From Marinobacterium rhizophilum (GTDB lineage Bacteria > Pseudomonadota > Gammaproteobacteria > Pseudomonadales > Balneatricaceae), in the NCBI RefSeq assembly GCF_024397915.1, contig NZ_CP073347.1, positions 4,774,001-4,838,000 of the forward strand: a stretch of 64,000 nucleotides of DNA. The letters run 5' to 3'. The position numbers were made by a program, and so were the translations under genes. Below are positions 20,159 through 29,305 of the stretch, piece after piece (position 1 is the stretch's first letter; each line of letters begins with the position of its first letter). The notes under the pieces are model-generated. The model was not told where the DNA came from, did no database searches, and saw only the letters and a list, made by a program, of their open reading frames with translations.

Positions 20159-20425
20159 TACTGGCTCGGATCTTGCTGATTCGGCGTATCGAGCCTGGAG
20201 ACCGCGGGCTCGGCGTTTTCAGGGTCTGGAACTTGCTCGCGAACAAGGGTCATAACGACTAGAATGTGCCGCTTGTTGGCAGGGGGCACCGTCCGCAGGT
20301 GGGTGTCAGGCCTTATAGAAGAATAAGAGAAAACGGAATTATGGCAGACCGGCGATACCGGAACGGGCGCGGACTATCCCCCGGCATCCTGTCGACGGTT
20401 CCAGCAATATAGGAGTGGCTTTGCC

Positions 20426-22696
20426 ATGGTGAAAGTCAGAGAAGATCATCCCATTCGTGAGGATGGCACCGTGGATCTGGATTTGTGGCTGTTGAATCTG
20501 CAGCAGCAGGTCGATATTACCGATCTCAATCAGATACGCGCGGCCTGCGAGCTGGCCAAGGCTTCCGAGCAGCGCGCCCAGGCCGTGAGTGAAGACGATA
20601 TCTGGTCCAAGAAGAGCCTTGGAAGCTATCGTACAGGCCTGGACATGGCCAGCATACTGGCCGAGTTGCAACAGGATACGCTGACCCTGGTGGCGGCCAT
20701 TCTGTACCGTGCGGTGCGCGAGAATAAACTCGACCTCAAAACGGTGAGCGAGCAGTTCGGCGCCGAGGCGGCGCAACTGATTGATGGCGTGCTGCAGATG
20801 GCCGCCATCGGTACCCGCAAGAACCCCCGCTTTGAAGAAGCGGTGCTCGGCACCGGCGTGAACCAGGTCGATAACGTTCGCAAGATGCTGGTGGCGATGA
20901 TCGATGATGTGCGGGTCGCACTGATCAAGATTGCCGAGCGTACCTGCGCCATTCGTGGCGTCAAGACCGGTACCCGCCGCAAGCGCTACCTGGTTGCCCG
21001 CGAAGTTTTCGATATCTATGCCCCGCTGGCGCACCGGCTGGGAATCGGGCATATCAAGTGGGAGCTCGAGGATCTGTCGTTCCGATACCTCAAACCCAAC
21101 GATTACAAGGATATCGCCACACTGCTGGATGAGAAACGGCTGGACCGGCAGGAGTTTATCAATGCCGTGGTCGCCAAGCTCCAGCAGGATCTGGCGGCCG
21201 TCAATATTCACGGTCAGGTCATGGGCCGGGCCAAGCACATCTACAGCATCTGGCGCAAAATGCAGCGCAAGAACATCGAGTTCAGCCAGGTCTACGATGT
21301 CCGGGCGGTGCGTATTCTGGTGCCGGAAACCCGCGACTGCTACACCGCGCTCGGTATCGTGCATGGCCTGTGGCGCAACATTCCCCACGAGTTCGATGAC
21401 TACATCGCGTCCCCCAAGCCCAATGGCTACCGTTCCCTGCATACGGCAGTCATAGGCCCGGAAGGCAAGGTGCTGGAAATTCAGATCCGAACCCAGGCGA
21501 TGCACGATGAAGCCGAGCTCGGGGTCTGTGCCCATCACCTGTACAAGGGCACCGACATCAACAGTCGCAGTTCGTCCTACGAGGACAAGATTGCCTGGCT
21601 GCGCCAGGTGCTCGAATGGCACGACGACCTGGGGCAGAGCGAAGCCTTCGGTGACATGCTGCGCGGCGATGTCACCCAGGACCGGGTCTACGTCTTTACG
21701 CCCGAAGGGCATGTACTGGACCTCCCCCACGGTGCCACGGCGCTGGATTTTGCCTACCGTGTGCATACCGAGATCGGCCATCGCTGTCGTGGCGCCAAGG
21801 TCAACGGCCGCATTATTCCCCTGACGCGGGCGCTGAAAACCGGCGATCAGGTCGAGATCATGACCGCCAACGAAGAGCGGCCGCGGCGGGACTGGCTCAA
21901 TACCAACCTGGGGTATGTCACCACCTCCAGGGCCCGGGCCAAGATCGCGCACTGGTTCAAGGAGCAGGCGCGGGATCAGAATGCCGACGCTGGCCGCCAT
22001 ATCGTCGAGCGGGAGTTCAAGCGCCTGGCACTGGATATCCGGGAAATCAACCTGGAGCAGATCGCCCGGGAGCTGAGCTACCGCCAGGCGGATGACATGT
22101 TCGCAGGGCTGGGTGCCGGTGATTTGCGCCTGTCCCAGATCATCAATGCAGCGCAGCGCCAGGTCGAGGTCGACCACGTCGACGAGCAGCTCGACCTGGC
22201 CCTGCCGACGGTCAGTAACGCCAGGGTGACGGGCGACGACAGCATCCGTATTCGGGGTGTGGGCAACCTGCTGACCAAGATGGCAACCTGCTGCAAGCCG
22301 GTGCCGGGGGATCAGATCGTCGGTTATATCACCCAGGGCCGGGGGGTGTCGGTGCATCGCGAGGACTGCAGCAACGCCCTGGCGTTGCGTGAGCACGAAC
22401 GCGAACGCATGATCGAGGTGGACTGGGGCGAAGAGGGCGAAGCCACTTACCCTGTGGATATCTTCATCGAGGCCTACGACCGCTCGGGCCTGCTGCGTGA
22501 CATCATGATGGAGCTGGCCAACAGCAGCCTCAATGTGCTGGCGGCCAATACCCTGACAGACCGCAAAAGCAATGTGGCGCGCCTGACGATCACGGTGGAA
22601 ATTTCCCGCCTCGAACTGCTCGGTCGCATCATGGACAAGATCAACCAGATACCCAATGTGATTGACGTGCACCGTCAGCGCAGCGGGACTGCCTGA
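20426..22696 (+). CDS. relA: GTP pyrophosphokinase RelA
   Basis: This 756-residue ribosome-associated synthase makes (p)ppGpp during amino-acid starvation. The hydrolase-like N-terminus lacks the HDxxED motif (ILYRAVRENKLDL instead), so it should be synthase-only like E. coli RelA. The synthase motif EFDDYIASPKPNGYRSLHT carries the acidic ExDD form. A TGS domain (VYVFTPEGHVLDLPHGATALDFAYRVH), a conserved CC/HxxxC zinc-finger region and a C-terminal ACT domain follow. In Pseudomonas an RNA methyltransferase gene (rlmD) sits between cysM and relA; here the 267-base gap holds no gene. Confidence 0.95.
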   Translation: MVKVREDHPIREDGTVDLDLWLLNLQQQVDITDLNQIRAACELAKASEQRAQAVSEDDIWSKKSLGSYRTGLDMASILAELQQDTLTLVAAILYRAVRENKLDLKTVSEQFGAEAAQLIDGVLQMAAIGTRKNPRFEEAVLGTGVNQVDNVRKMLVAMIDDVRVALIKIAERTCAIRGVKTGTRRKRYLVAREVFDIYAPLAHRLGIGHIKWELEDLSFRYLKPNDYKDIATLLDEKRLDRQEFINAVVAKLQQDLAAVNIHGQVMGRAKHIYSIWRKMQRKNIEFSQVYDVRAVRILVPETRDCYTALGIVHGLWRNIPHEFDDYIASPKPNGYRSLHTAVIGPEGKVLEIQIRTQAMHDEAELGVCAHHLYKGTDINSRSSSYEDKIAWLRQVLEWHDDLGQSEAFGDMLRGDVTQDRVYVFTPEGHVLDLPHGATALDFAYRVHTEIGHRCRGAKVNGRIIPLTRALKTGDQVEIMTANEERPRRDWLNTNLGYVTTSRARAKIAHWFKEQARDQNADAGRHIVEREFKRLALDIREINLEQIARELSYRQADDMFAGLGAGDLRLSQIINAAQRQVEVDHVDEQLDLALPTVSNARVTGDDSIRIRGVGNLLTKMATCCKPVPGDQIVGYITQGRGVSVHREDCSNALALREHERERMIEVDWGEEGEATYPVDIFIEAYDRSGLLRDIMMELANSSLNVLAANTLTDRKSNVARLTITVEISRLELLGRIMDKINQIPNVIDVHRQRSGTA

Positions 22697-22720
22697 CAAC
22701 AGGCTGGACAGGGAGCGCGG

Positions 22721-23530
22721 ATGGCTACATACGACCTGGACGATTTGCTCACCCTGATGGCGCGCCTGCGCGACCCCGTGGACGGCTGCCCCTGGGATCT
22801 CAAGCAGGACTTTGCCAGCATCGTGCGGCATACCCTGGAAGAGGCCTATGAAGTGGCCGATACCATTGAGCGGCAGGACTGGCCGCACCTGAAGGACGAG
22901 CTGGGCGATCTGCTGTTTCAGGTGATTTTCTACGCCCGGCTCGGCGATGAAAGTGGTCACTTCGACTTCGCCGCCATCGTCGACAACCTGGTGCGCAAAC
23001 TGCTCCGGCGCCACCCCCATGTTTTTCCGGCCGGTACGCTCGCGTCCCGTGCCGGCGACATGCAACGCAGCGAGCAGCAGGTCAGTGCCACCTGGGAACT
23101 GATCAAGCAGGAAGAGCGTGAGGGCAAGGCCAGTCCGGGTGTGCTGGATGATATACCGGCAGCGCTGCCGGGCCTGAGCCGGGCGCTGAAGCTGCAAAAG
23201 CGGGCCTCGGGCGTCGGCTTTGACTGGAATGATCCGCTGCTGGTGCTCGACAAGATCGAAGAAGAGATCGGCGAGTTGCGCGAGGCCATCGCCCGGGGTG
23301 CCCAGGATGAAATTACCGACGAGATGGGCGATCTGCTGTTTGCCCAGGTCAACCTGGCCCGGCACCTGGGCGTGGACCCCGAGACCGCCGTGCGCAGTAC
23401 CAATGCCAAGTTTGTACGTCGATTTGCGCATATCGAAGACGCCGTAACGGCATCGGGCCGCGACTGGGACAGCTTCAGCCTCGATGAACTGGATGCTTTC
23501 TGGAACGAGGCCAAGGTGCGGGGGCTTTGA
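22721..23530 (+). CDS. mazG: Nucleoside triphosphate pyrophosphohydrolase MazG
   Basis: This 269-residue enzyme hydrolyses NTPs and dNTPs to monophosphates. Two MazG domains are visible: CPWDLKQDFASIVRHTLEEAYEVADTI with DELGDLLFQVIFYAR in the N-terminal half, and a second EEEIGELREAI with DEMGDLLFAQVNLAR in the C-terminal half. It follows relA by 24 bases; the relA-mazG pair is conserved and MazG can affect ppGpp levels in E. coli. A short hairpin (CAGGC/GCCTG, 23609-23624) followed by T-rich DNA lies downstream and may end the transcript. Confidence 0.94.
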   Translation: MATYDLDDLLTLMARLRDPVDGCPWDLKQDFASIVRHTLEEAYEVADTIERQDWPHLKDELGDLLFQVIFYARLGDESGHFDFAAIVDNLVRKLLRRHPHVFPAGTLASRAGDMQRSEQQVSATWELIKQEEREGKASPGVLDDIPAALPGLSRALKLQKRASGVGFDWNDPLLVLDKIEEEIGELREAIARGAQDEITDEMGDLLFAQVNLARHLGVDPETAVRSTNAKFVRRFAHIEDAVTASGRDWDSFSLDELDAFWNEAKVRGL

Positions 23531-23803
23531 GCCGCGCCAGATCCATGTACCATACCTAATCCGCTTTCCGGCGCCCGTCTGCTGCGCTTGCAGCAATCTT
23601 CAATGTTACAGGCTTCGGGGCCTGCTGCTGTTGTTTGATTTTTTGGGCCTGCACTGCACAAATTTGTAGAATTTACTCAAAAATTTCTCAAAAACAGTGT
23701 TTTCCGTTTACCTTCGGGGTCACGAATCCATTATGCTCGAAGAGTCGATGTCACTGGGCCCGGGCGTTATGCCCGGCTGATTTTCATCTAGGGGAGAGAG
23801 TGG

Positions 23804-26407
23804 ATGGCTGATCTGCACGAAGCGTTGCGCGATGATGTCCGAATGCTGGGGGACTGCCTGGGGCAGACTATAGAGACCCAGCTTGGCGAGGCTTTTCTGC
23901 AAAAGGTAGAGCGCATCCGCAAGCTGGCCAAGGCCGGGCGGCTGGAAGACAACAGCGAATACCATGAGTTGCTCAGTGCCCTGGGCGAGCTGAATGAAGA
24001 CGAAGTGCTGCCCGTAGCCAGGGCCTTCACCCAGTTCCTTAACCTGGCCAATATTGCCGAAGAGCACCATCGCGTGCGCCGACGCCTGGAAGACAGTGGC
24101 AAGGATGCGCCGGCATCGCTGAGCCAGCTTTTTCTGCGCCTCAGTGATCGCGGCTTTAGCGTGCGCGAGATCGCCGATGGTCTTGGCAAGCTGAGTGTGG
24201 ATCTGGTACTGACCGCGCACCCAACGGAAGTTAACCGTCGCACACTGATTCAGAAATTCGATGATATCGCCGATTGCCTCAAGCGCAATGATCGGGGGGA
24301 AAAGGTACAGCACCGCCTGCGCGAGCTGGTCAGCCAGATCTGGCACACCGATGAGATTCGCCAGCAGCGGCCGACACCGGTAGAGGAGGCCAAGTGGGGC
24401 TTTGCCGTGATCGAAAACTCCCTTTGGCAGGCGGTGCCCAAGTTTCTGCGCAGCCTTGATGAACAGCTGCAGGAAGTACTGGGAGAGGGGCTGCCACTGG
24501 ATTGCTGCCCGGTGCGCTATTCCTCCTGGATGGGCGGCGACCGCGACGGCAATCCCAATGTGACCGCTGCGGTGACGCGCGAAGTGCTGCTGCTGTCGCG
24601 CTGGATGGCCACGGATCTGTATTACCGGGATATCGATCAGCTGCGGTCCGAGTTGTCGATGAGCCAGTGCAATGCCAGCCTGCGGGAGCGGGTCGGGGAG
24701 CAGTCCGAACCCTACCGCGCCTTGCTCGGCGAGGTGAGAGCAGCGCTGGGGCGTACCAAGGCCTGGCTCAAGGCGCAGCTCGATGGCAACCCGGAGCCCG
24801 CCAGGGGCATCCTGTTGCATGAGCAGGAGCTGCTGCAACCGTTGCTGCTCTGTCACCAGTCGCTCAGGGACTGCGGCATGCAGATTATTGCACAGGGCCG
24901 TCTGCAGGACATGATCAGGCGGATCGCCTGCTTTGGCATGACACTGGTAAAACTGGATATTCGCCAGAATGCCGACCGCCACGCCGGTGTGTTTGATGAA
25001 CTGACCGCTTTCTATGGACTGGGCTGCTACAGCGACTGGGACGAGGCGCAGCGTCAGCAGTTTTTGCTGGCTGAGCTGAACAGTCCGCGGCCGCTCCTGC
25101 CCAGGGCCTGGCAGCCCTCTGCACTGGTGCAGGAAGTGCTGGACACCTGCAAGGTGGTAGCGGCCTCGCAGGAAAACTCCCTTGGCAGCTATGTGATTTC
25201 CATGGCCAGCCAGCCCTCGGATGTTCTGAGTGTCATCCTGCTACTGCAGGAGGCGGGTATCGGGCACAACATGCGCGTGGTGCCGCTGTTCGAGACCCTG
25301 TCGGATCTGCAGGGCGCTCATGGCTGTATCGATGCATTGCTGTCGCTGGACTGGTACCAGGACTACATTCAGGGCCAGCAGGAAGTGATGATTGGCTACT
25401 CGGACTCTGCCAAGGATGCCGGTCAGCTGGCGGCTGCCTGGGGCCAGTTCCAGGCCCAGGAAGAGCTCACCGCTGTCTGTCGCCGGCATCAGGTACACCT
25501 GACACTGTTTCACGGCCGTGGTGGTACCGTGGCCCGTGGCGGTGGCCCGAGCCATACCGCGATACTGGCCCAGCCGCCGGGATCGGTGGACCATGGTCTG
25601 CGGGTCACCGAACAGGGCGAAATGATTCGATTCAAGTTCGGCATACCGGAAATCGCGATCCGCAATATGGAGCTGTACACCGCCGCCGTGCTACAGGCCA
25701 CGCTGGACCCGACACCGGGGCCATTACCGCAGTGGCGCAGCCAGATCGAGCGCATGGCCCTGAAAGGGTTGACGGAATACCGTGCGGTGGTGCGCGAAGA
25801 TGAACACTTTGTGCCCTATTTCCGCGCCGCGACCCCGGAGCAGGAACTCGCCAAGCTGCCCCTGGGCTCGCGGCCGGCAAAACGTCGTACCGATGGGGGT
25901 ATCGAGAGCCTGCGCGCCATTCCCTGGATCTTTGCCTGGACGCAGACGCGTCTGATGCTGCCGGCCTGGCTCGGGTCCGACAGCGCACTGCAGGAGGCCG
26001 TGTCCGAACAGTTGCCACTGCTGCACAGCATGTACCGCGACTGGCCGTTCTTTCGCGCCAATATCGACATGCTGGAAATGGTGCTGGCCAAGAGTGATCC
26101 GGATATCGCAGCCTACTACGATGGACGGCTGGTCTCGGAAGAGCTGCGGGTGCTGGGCTCAAGCCTGCGCACGCGCCTTCGCAACAGCGTCGCGCTGGTG
26201 AAACAGATCCGGCAGCAGACGCAGTTGCTGGCCGAGAATCCGGTGATTCGCCAGTCCATCGAGGTCCGCAATCCGTATATCGATCCGCTGCATTTCCTGC
26301 AGGCCGAGTTGCTGCTGCGTGACCGCACTCAACCCGATGCCAGGCTCGAGCGGGCGCTGATGGTGACAATGTCCGGTATCTCGGCGGGGATGCGCAACAC
26401 GGGCTGA
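23804..26407 (+). CDS. ppc: Phosphoenolpyruvate carboxylase
   Basis: This 867-residue enzyme carboxylates phosphoenolpyruvate to oxaloacetate, refilling the citrate cycle. The catalytic motifs are LTAHPTEVNRRT (about residues 135-146), GYSDSAKDAG, FHGRGGTVARGGGP and the invariant C-terminal RNTG. The start has GGGGAGAGAG just upstream. A long open frame on the opposite strand is a shadow. The 273-base gap before it contains A/T-rich DNA (23660-23710) suitable for a promoter, but no sharp match. Confidence 0.96.
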   Translation: MADLHEALRDDVRMLGDCLGQTIETQLGEAFLQKVERIRKLAKAGRLEDNSEYHELLSALGELNEDEVLPVARAFTQFLNLANIAEEHHRVRRRLEDSGKDAPASLSQLFLRLSDRGFSVREIADGLGKLSVDLVLTAHPTEVNRRTLIQKFDDIADCLKRNDRGEKVQHRLRELVSQIWHTDEIRQQRPTPVEEAKWGFAVIENSLWQAVPKFLRSLDEQLQEVLGEGLPLDCCPVRYSSWMGGDRDGNPNVTAAVTREVLLLSRWMATDLYYRDIDQLRSELSMSQCNASLRERVGEQSEPYRALLGEVRAALGRTKAWLKAQLDGNPEPARGILLHEQELLQPLLLCHQSLRDCGMQIIAQGRLQDMIRRIACFGMTLVKLDIRQNADRHAGVFDELTAFYGLGCYSDWDEAQRQQFLLAELNSPRPLLPRAWQPSALVQEVLDTCKVVAASQENSLGSYVISMASQPSDVLSVILLLQEAGIGHNMRVVPLFETLSDLQGAHGCIDALLSLDWYQDYIQGQQEVMIGYSDSAKDAGQLAAAWGQFQAQEELTAVCRRHQVHLTLFHGRGGTVARGGGPSHTAILAQPPGSVDHGLRVTEQGEMIRFKFGIPEIAIRNMELYTAAVLQATLDPTPGPLPQWRSQIERMALKGLTEYRAVVREDEHFVPYFRAATPEQELAKLPLGSRPAKRRTDGGIESLRAIPWIFAWTQTRLMLPAWLGSDSALQEAVSEQLPLLHSMYRDWPFFRANIDMLEMVLAKSDPDIAAYYDGRLVSEELRVLGSSLRTRLRNSVALVKQIRQQTQLLAENPVIRQSIEVRNPYIDPLHFLQAELLLRDRTQPDARLERALMVTMSGISAGMRNTG

Positions 26408-26425
26408 TGTTTGGTCAGACCACTG

Positions 26426-26451
26426 GCGGGGTTGATGACAACCCCGCTTTT
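26426..26451 (+). terminator. Intrinsic terminator after ppc
   Basis: GCGGGGTTG (26426-26434) and CAACCCCGC (26439-26447) form a perfect 9-bp stem with the loop ATGA, followed by TTTT. It lies 18 bases after the ppc stop. Confidence 0.9.
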
Positions 26452-26730
26452 AGCTTACCCTCAATACCCTTTTGCGCGCAGGCACCCTCTGCACGTACAG
26501 AAAAAGACTCGTGTGCTGACGAAAAATCGCGTGCCTATAACGCCGCAGACAGCAGCTTTAGGGGCTGCTGCGCTGCTTTTTCCTCAGCGCGTTAGTGCTA
26601 ATGTCGCATTGTGACCCTGTGCCGGACTCGTTACTGTCCAGAGCACGGGTTATGAGTTGCTGACGGTTGCGCAGCCACGCGAAACAGAATTTTAGTTTTT
26701 TGTTATTACAAGAGTAGGAGCCAACCTTCA
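26452..26730 (+). other. ppc-adk intergenic region
   Basis: No credible gene is present. A second hairpin (CAGCAGC 26550-26556 with GCTGCTG 26564-26570) is followed five bases later by TTTTT and may be another terminator. The last 40 bases before adk are A/T-rich (TTTTAGTTTTTTGTTATTAC) and end in TAGGAG, the adk ribosome-binding site. Confidence 0.6.
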
Positions 26731-27381
26731 ATGCGTATTATTCTTCTGGGCGCCCCCGGCGCCGGCAAGGGCACACAGGCACAGTACCTGACCGAGAAAT
26801 TCAACATTCCGCAGATCTCCACCGGGGACATGCTGCGTGCTGCCGTCAAGGCCGGTACACCGCTAGGCATCAAGGCCAAGGCCGTGATGGATGCCGGTCA
26901 GCTGGTGTCCGATGACATCATCATTGGTCTGGTTCAGGAACGCATCACGCAGGAAGACTGTGCCAACGGTTTCCTGTTCGACGGTTTTCCGCGCACCATC
27001 CCCCAGGCTGACGCCCTGAAAGAGGCCGGTGTGCAGATCGATGCCGTGATTGAAATCGATGTCGACAACGAGGAAATCATCAAGCGCATGAGTGGCCGTC
27101 GCGTACACCCGGGCTCGGGTCGTACCTATCACCTGCTGTTCAATGCCCCCAAGGTGGAAGGCAAGGACGATGTCACCGGTGAAGACCTGATTCAGCGTGC
27201 CGACGACCAGGAAGATACCGTACGTGCCCGTCTCAAGGTGTACGATGAGCAGACCGCTCCGCTGATCAGCTACTACAAGAGCTGGGGCGAGGCGGATGCC
27301 GCCAGCGCACCGCGTTATGTCTATATTCAGGGCGTGGGCTCGGTAGACCAGATCCGCGACAGCATTTTCGCTGCGCTCTGA
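26731..27381 (+). CDS. adk: Adenylate kinase
   Basis: This 216-residue enzyme interconverts AMP + ATP and two ADP. The P-loop GAPGAGKGTQ is at residues 7-16, DGFPRTIPQADAL near 84-96, and the long-form LID domain (GRRVHPGSGRTYHLLFNAPK) near 123-142. The LID lacks the four zinc-binding cysteines, as in E. coli. GGAG lies about ten bases before the ATG. Confidence 0.97.
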   Translation: MRIILLGAPGAGKGTQAQYLTEKFNIPQISTGDMLRAAVKAGTPLGIKAKAVMDAGQLVSDDIIIGLVQERITQEDCANGFLFDGFPRTIPQADALKEAGVQIDAVIEIDVDNEEIIKRMSGRRVHPGSGRTYHLLFNAPKVEGKDDVTGEDLIQRADDQEDTVRARLKVYDEQTAPLISYYKSWGEADAASAPRYVYIQGVGSVDQIRDSIFAAL

Positions 27382-27399
27382 TCCTGCTGTCGCTGTGAC

Positions 27400-27426
27400 A
27401 AAGGCCGCTGATTTCAGCGGCCTTTG
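27400..27426 (+). terminator. Intrinsic terminator after adk
   Basis: AAAGGCCGCTG (27400-27410) and CAGCGGCCTTT (27415-27425) form a perfect 11-bp stem with a four-base loop. It separates adk from the soxYZ pair. Confidence 0.88.
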
Positions 27427-27525
27427 TGTATTTGGCCAGCTCGCAGACTGAGAGCACAAAGGCTGTCTGGTCCCGGCCTTTAAGGTATCCTCGCCTTTTG
27501 GGATCATGCAGCAGGGAGTCTTGCC

Positions 27526-27996
27526 ATGCGACGGCGCTTGTTTGTTGGACGTTTGGGAGTCGCCGCGGCGGCGTTCCTGCTGGCGCCTTTGCGCGTGCAG
27601 GCCAGTTGGAACTCGCGGGCCTTCGAAAGTGCGGCCCTGGATGCGGCGCTTACCGCCACCTTTGGTCGCAGTGATACGGTAATGGCGCTGGAAATTGAGC
27701 TGAAACTGCCCACGACGGCGCACCTCGGGGACCTGGTACCGGTGATGGCGCAGACGCATTTGCCCAATGTATCCAGGATGGCCCTGCTGGTACATGAAAA
27801 CCCGCGTCCGCTGGCGGCGCTGTTCGAGTTCGGGCCCAATACCCTGGCGGAGGTCGCCGCCCGTGTTCGACTGGCGCAGTCGAGCGAGGTTTCAGTGGTT
27901 GTGGAGTCGGACGGGCAATTGTTCAGAAACGCTCAGCCGGTGCAGGTCGTGCTTGCGGGCTGCGGTGTAGCCATTGACGGCGGAGCGGCACAGTGA
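27526..27996 (+). CDS. soxY: SoxY-like sulfur carrier protein
   Basis: This 156-residue protein has a twin-arginine type signal (MRRRLFVGR, hydrophobic core 11-22, likely cleavage after VQA at 26), as expected for Tat-exported SoxY. The mature part matches SoxY in length and pattern (TVMALEIELKLPTTAHLGDLVPV; MALLVHENPRPLAALFEF). SoxY carries thiosulfate sulfur on a cysteine in a C-terminal GGCGG arm. Here the region reads LAGCGVAIDGGAAQ: Cys146 is present, but the arm is altered and ten residues follow the cysteine. It overlaps soxZ by four bases (GTGA). No other sox gene lies in the window, so its role is open. Confidence 0.82.
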   Translation: MRRRLFVGRLGVAAAAFLLAPLRVQASWNSRAFESAALDAALTATFGRSDTVMALEIELKLPTTAHLGDLVPVMAQTHLPNVSRMALLVHENPRPLAALFEFGPNTLAEVAARVRLAQSSEVSVVVESDGQLFRNAQPVQVVLAGCGVAIDGGAAQ

Positions 27997-28283
27997 GAGT
28001 CGAAACCTCGGTCAGGGACGATATCATCACGGTACGGCTGTTTCTGCAGCACGATATGGCCATGCAGGCCGGCTGTGTGGCTGACAGCGCACAGGCGGTC
28101 TTTATTCGCGAACTCAGCGTGCGTTACCGGGGCGAGAAGGTGTTCACCGCGGATCTTTCGCCCGCGCTCTCGGCCGACCCCTTTCTGCGCTTTCGCTTTC
28201 GAGGCACGGGTGGAGGCACCCTTGCCATCAGCTGGAATGACAGCCAGGGTGCGGACGGCGCTTACAGTCACGAGATCGCCTAG
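27993..28283 (+). CDS. soxZ: SoxZ-like sulfur carrier partner
   Basis: This 96-residue protein starts with GTG overlapping the soxY stop. It matches SoxZ in size and in the C-terminal pattern KVFTADLSPALSADPFLRFRFR...GTLAISWNDSQG (about residues 49-86). SoxZ has an immunoglobulin-like fold, lacks a signal peptide and is exported as a complex with SoxY. The only cysteine is Cys28. A two-gene soxYZ unit without soxABCDX is unusual as a thiosulfate oxidation system and may serve another sulfur or redox process (inference). Confidence 0.82.
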   Translation: MRVETSVRDDIITVRLFLQHDMAMQAGCVADSAQAVFIRELSVRYRGEKVFTADLSPALSADPFLRFRFRGTGGGTLAISWNDSQGADGAYSHEIA

Positions 28284-28561
28284 CAGGCCTCGCTATCCTA
28301 TTGTGTCGCTGGACTGTTTCGATCAGCGTCAGGCGCTGGGTTTTTAGGGCCGAGTTGGGGATAATGTGCGCCCTGTCAGGTTCCTCGATTTATCTGTGCG
28401 ATTGACGCCTTGCCAGAGGCAGGTCGCGGCAATTGCAGATCGCCCCAGGCACCTGATTCAGCACCTGGCACCACAGCAGGGTGCACCCACGATTAACCCG
28501 CGCGGGATCTGGAATCCTCGCCCGGCATCCCGGTTTTCAGCCGGGTACAGGAGCACATCCA

Positions 28562-29305
28562 TTGGAAGACGAAATTCTGTTCGGTCAGCACGCGGTACGT
28601 ACGGCGCTCAAGCGTGATTCCAAACGTATCAAGCGGCTGCTGGTACAGCAGGGGCGTAACGACGAGCGCATCCAGCAGGTGATCGACCTGGCGTCACCGG
28701 TGCATGTGCGCCCCGAGCGGGTCAGCCGCCAGGAGCTGGACCGCCTGGCCGATGGCGGTGTTCACCAGGGCGTGCTGGTACTGTGCGATCCGATTCTATC
28801 CAAGGACGAGGCCTTTCTGGACCAGTTGCTGGACGGGCTCGAGACGGCACCCTTTCTGCTGGTACTCGACGGTGTCACGGACCCCCACAACCTGGGCGCC
28901 TGCCTGCGGACCGCCGATGCGGCGGGTGTGCAGGCGGTGATTGCCCCCAAGGACAAGTCAGCGCCGCTGAACTCGACCGTGTCCAAGGTGGCCTGTGGTG
29001 CGGCCGAGGTGGTGCCCTATGTGCAGGTGACCAACCTTGCACGTACCCTGCAGATGCTGCAGGAGCGCGGCATCTGGATTACCGGCACGGCAGGCGAAGC
29101 CCAGCAGCTGGTTTATGATGCCAGCCTCACCGGCCCCATGGCGCTGATCATGGGGGCGGAAGGCAAGGGCATGCGCCGCCTGACCCGGGAGCACTGTGAT
29201 CACCTGGTCAAGATTCCGATGTCCGGCGAGGTCAGCAGCCTGAACGTGTCGGTGGCCGCCGGGGTCTGCCTGTTCGAAGCCGTGCGTCAGCGCCGCGAGG
29301 GCTAA
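28562..29305 (+). CDS. rlmB: 23S rRNA (guanosine-2'-O-)-methyltransferase RlmB
   Basis: This 247-residue SPOUT-class enzyme methylates G2251 of 23S rRNA. The N-terminal substrate-binding domain begins LEDEILFGQHAVRTAL. The knotted catalytic domain shows LDGVTDPHNLGACLRTADAAG, IMGAEGKGMRRLT and IPMSGEVSSLNVSVAAGVCLFE. I chose the TTG at 28562 because AGGAG lies eight bases upstream and the length then fits the family (243 in E. coli); the frame is open to 28481. The 278-base gap before it holds nothing I recognise. The gene ends four bases inside convergent ackA. Confidence 0.95.
   Translation: MEDEILFGQHAVRTALKRDSKRIKRLLVQQGRNDERIQQVIDLASPVHVRPERVSRQELDRLADGGVHQGVLVLCDPILSKDEAFLDQLLDGLETAPFLLVLDGVTDPHNLGACLRTADAAGVQAVIAPKDKSAPLNSTVSKVACGAAEVVPYVQVTNLARTLQMLQERGIWITGTAGEAQQLVYDASLTGPMALIMGAEGKGMRRLTREHCDHLVKIPMSGEVSSLNVSVAAGVCLFEAVRQRREG

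Noticed and set aside
20339..23596. A 1085-codon open frame on the minus strand
   Set aside because: It lies antisense to relA and mazG, both clear genes. Long antisense frames are common in GC-rich coding DNA with strong third-position bias, and the translation has no recognisable domain.
28366..28617. Small open frame before rlmB
   Set aside because: It overlaps the rlmB start in another frame, lacks a ribosome-binding site and has no similarity.
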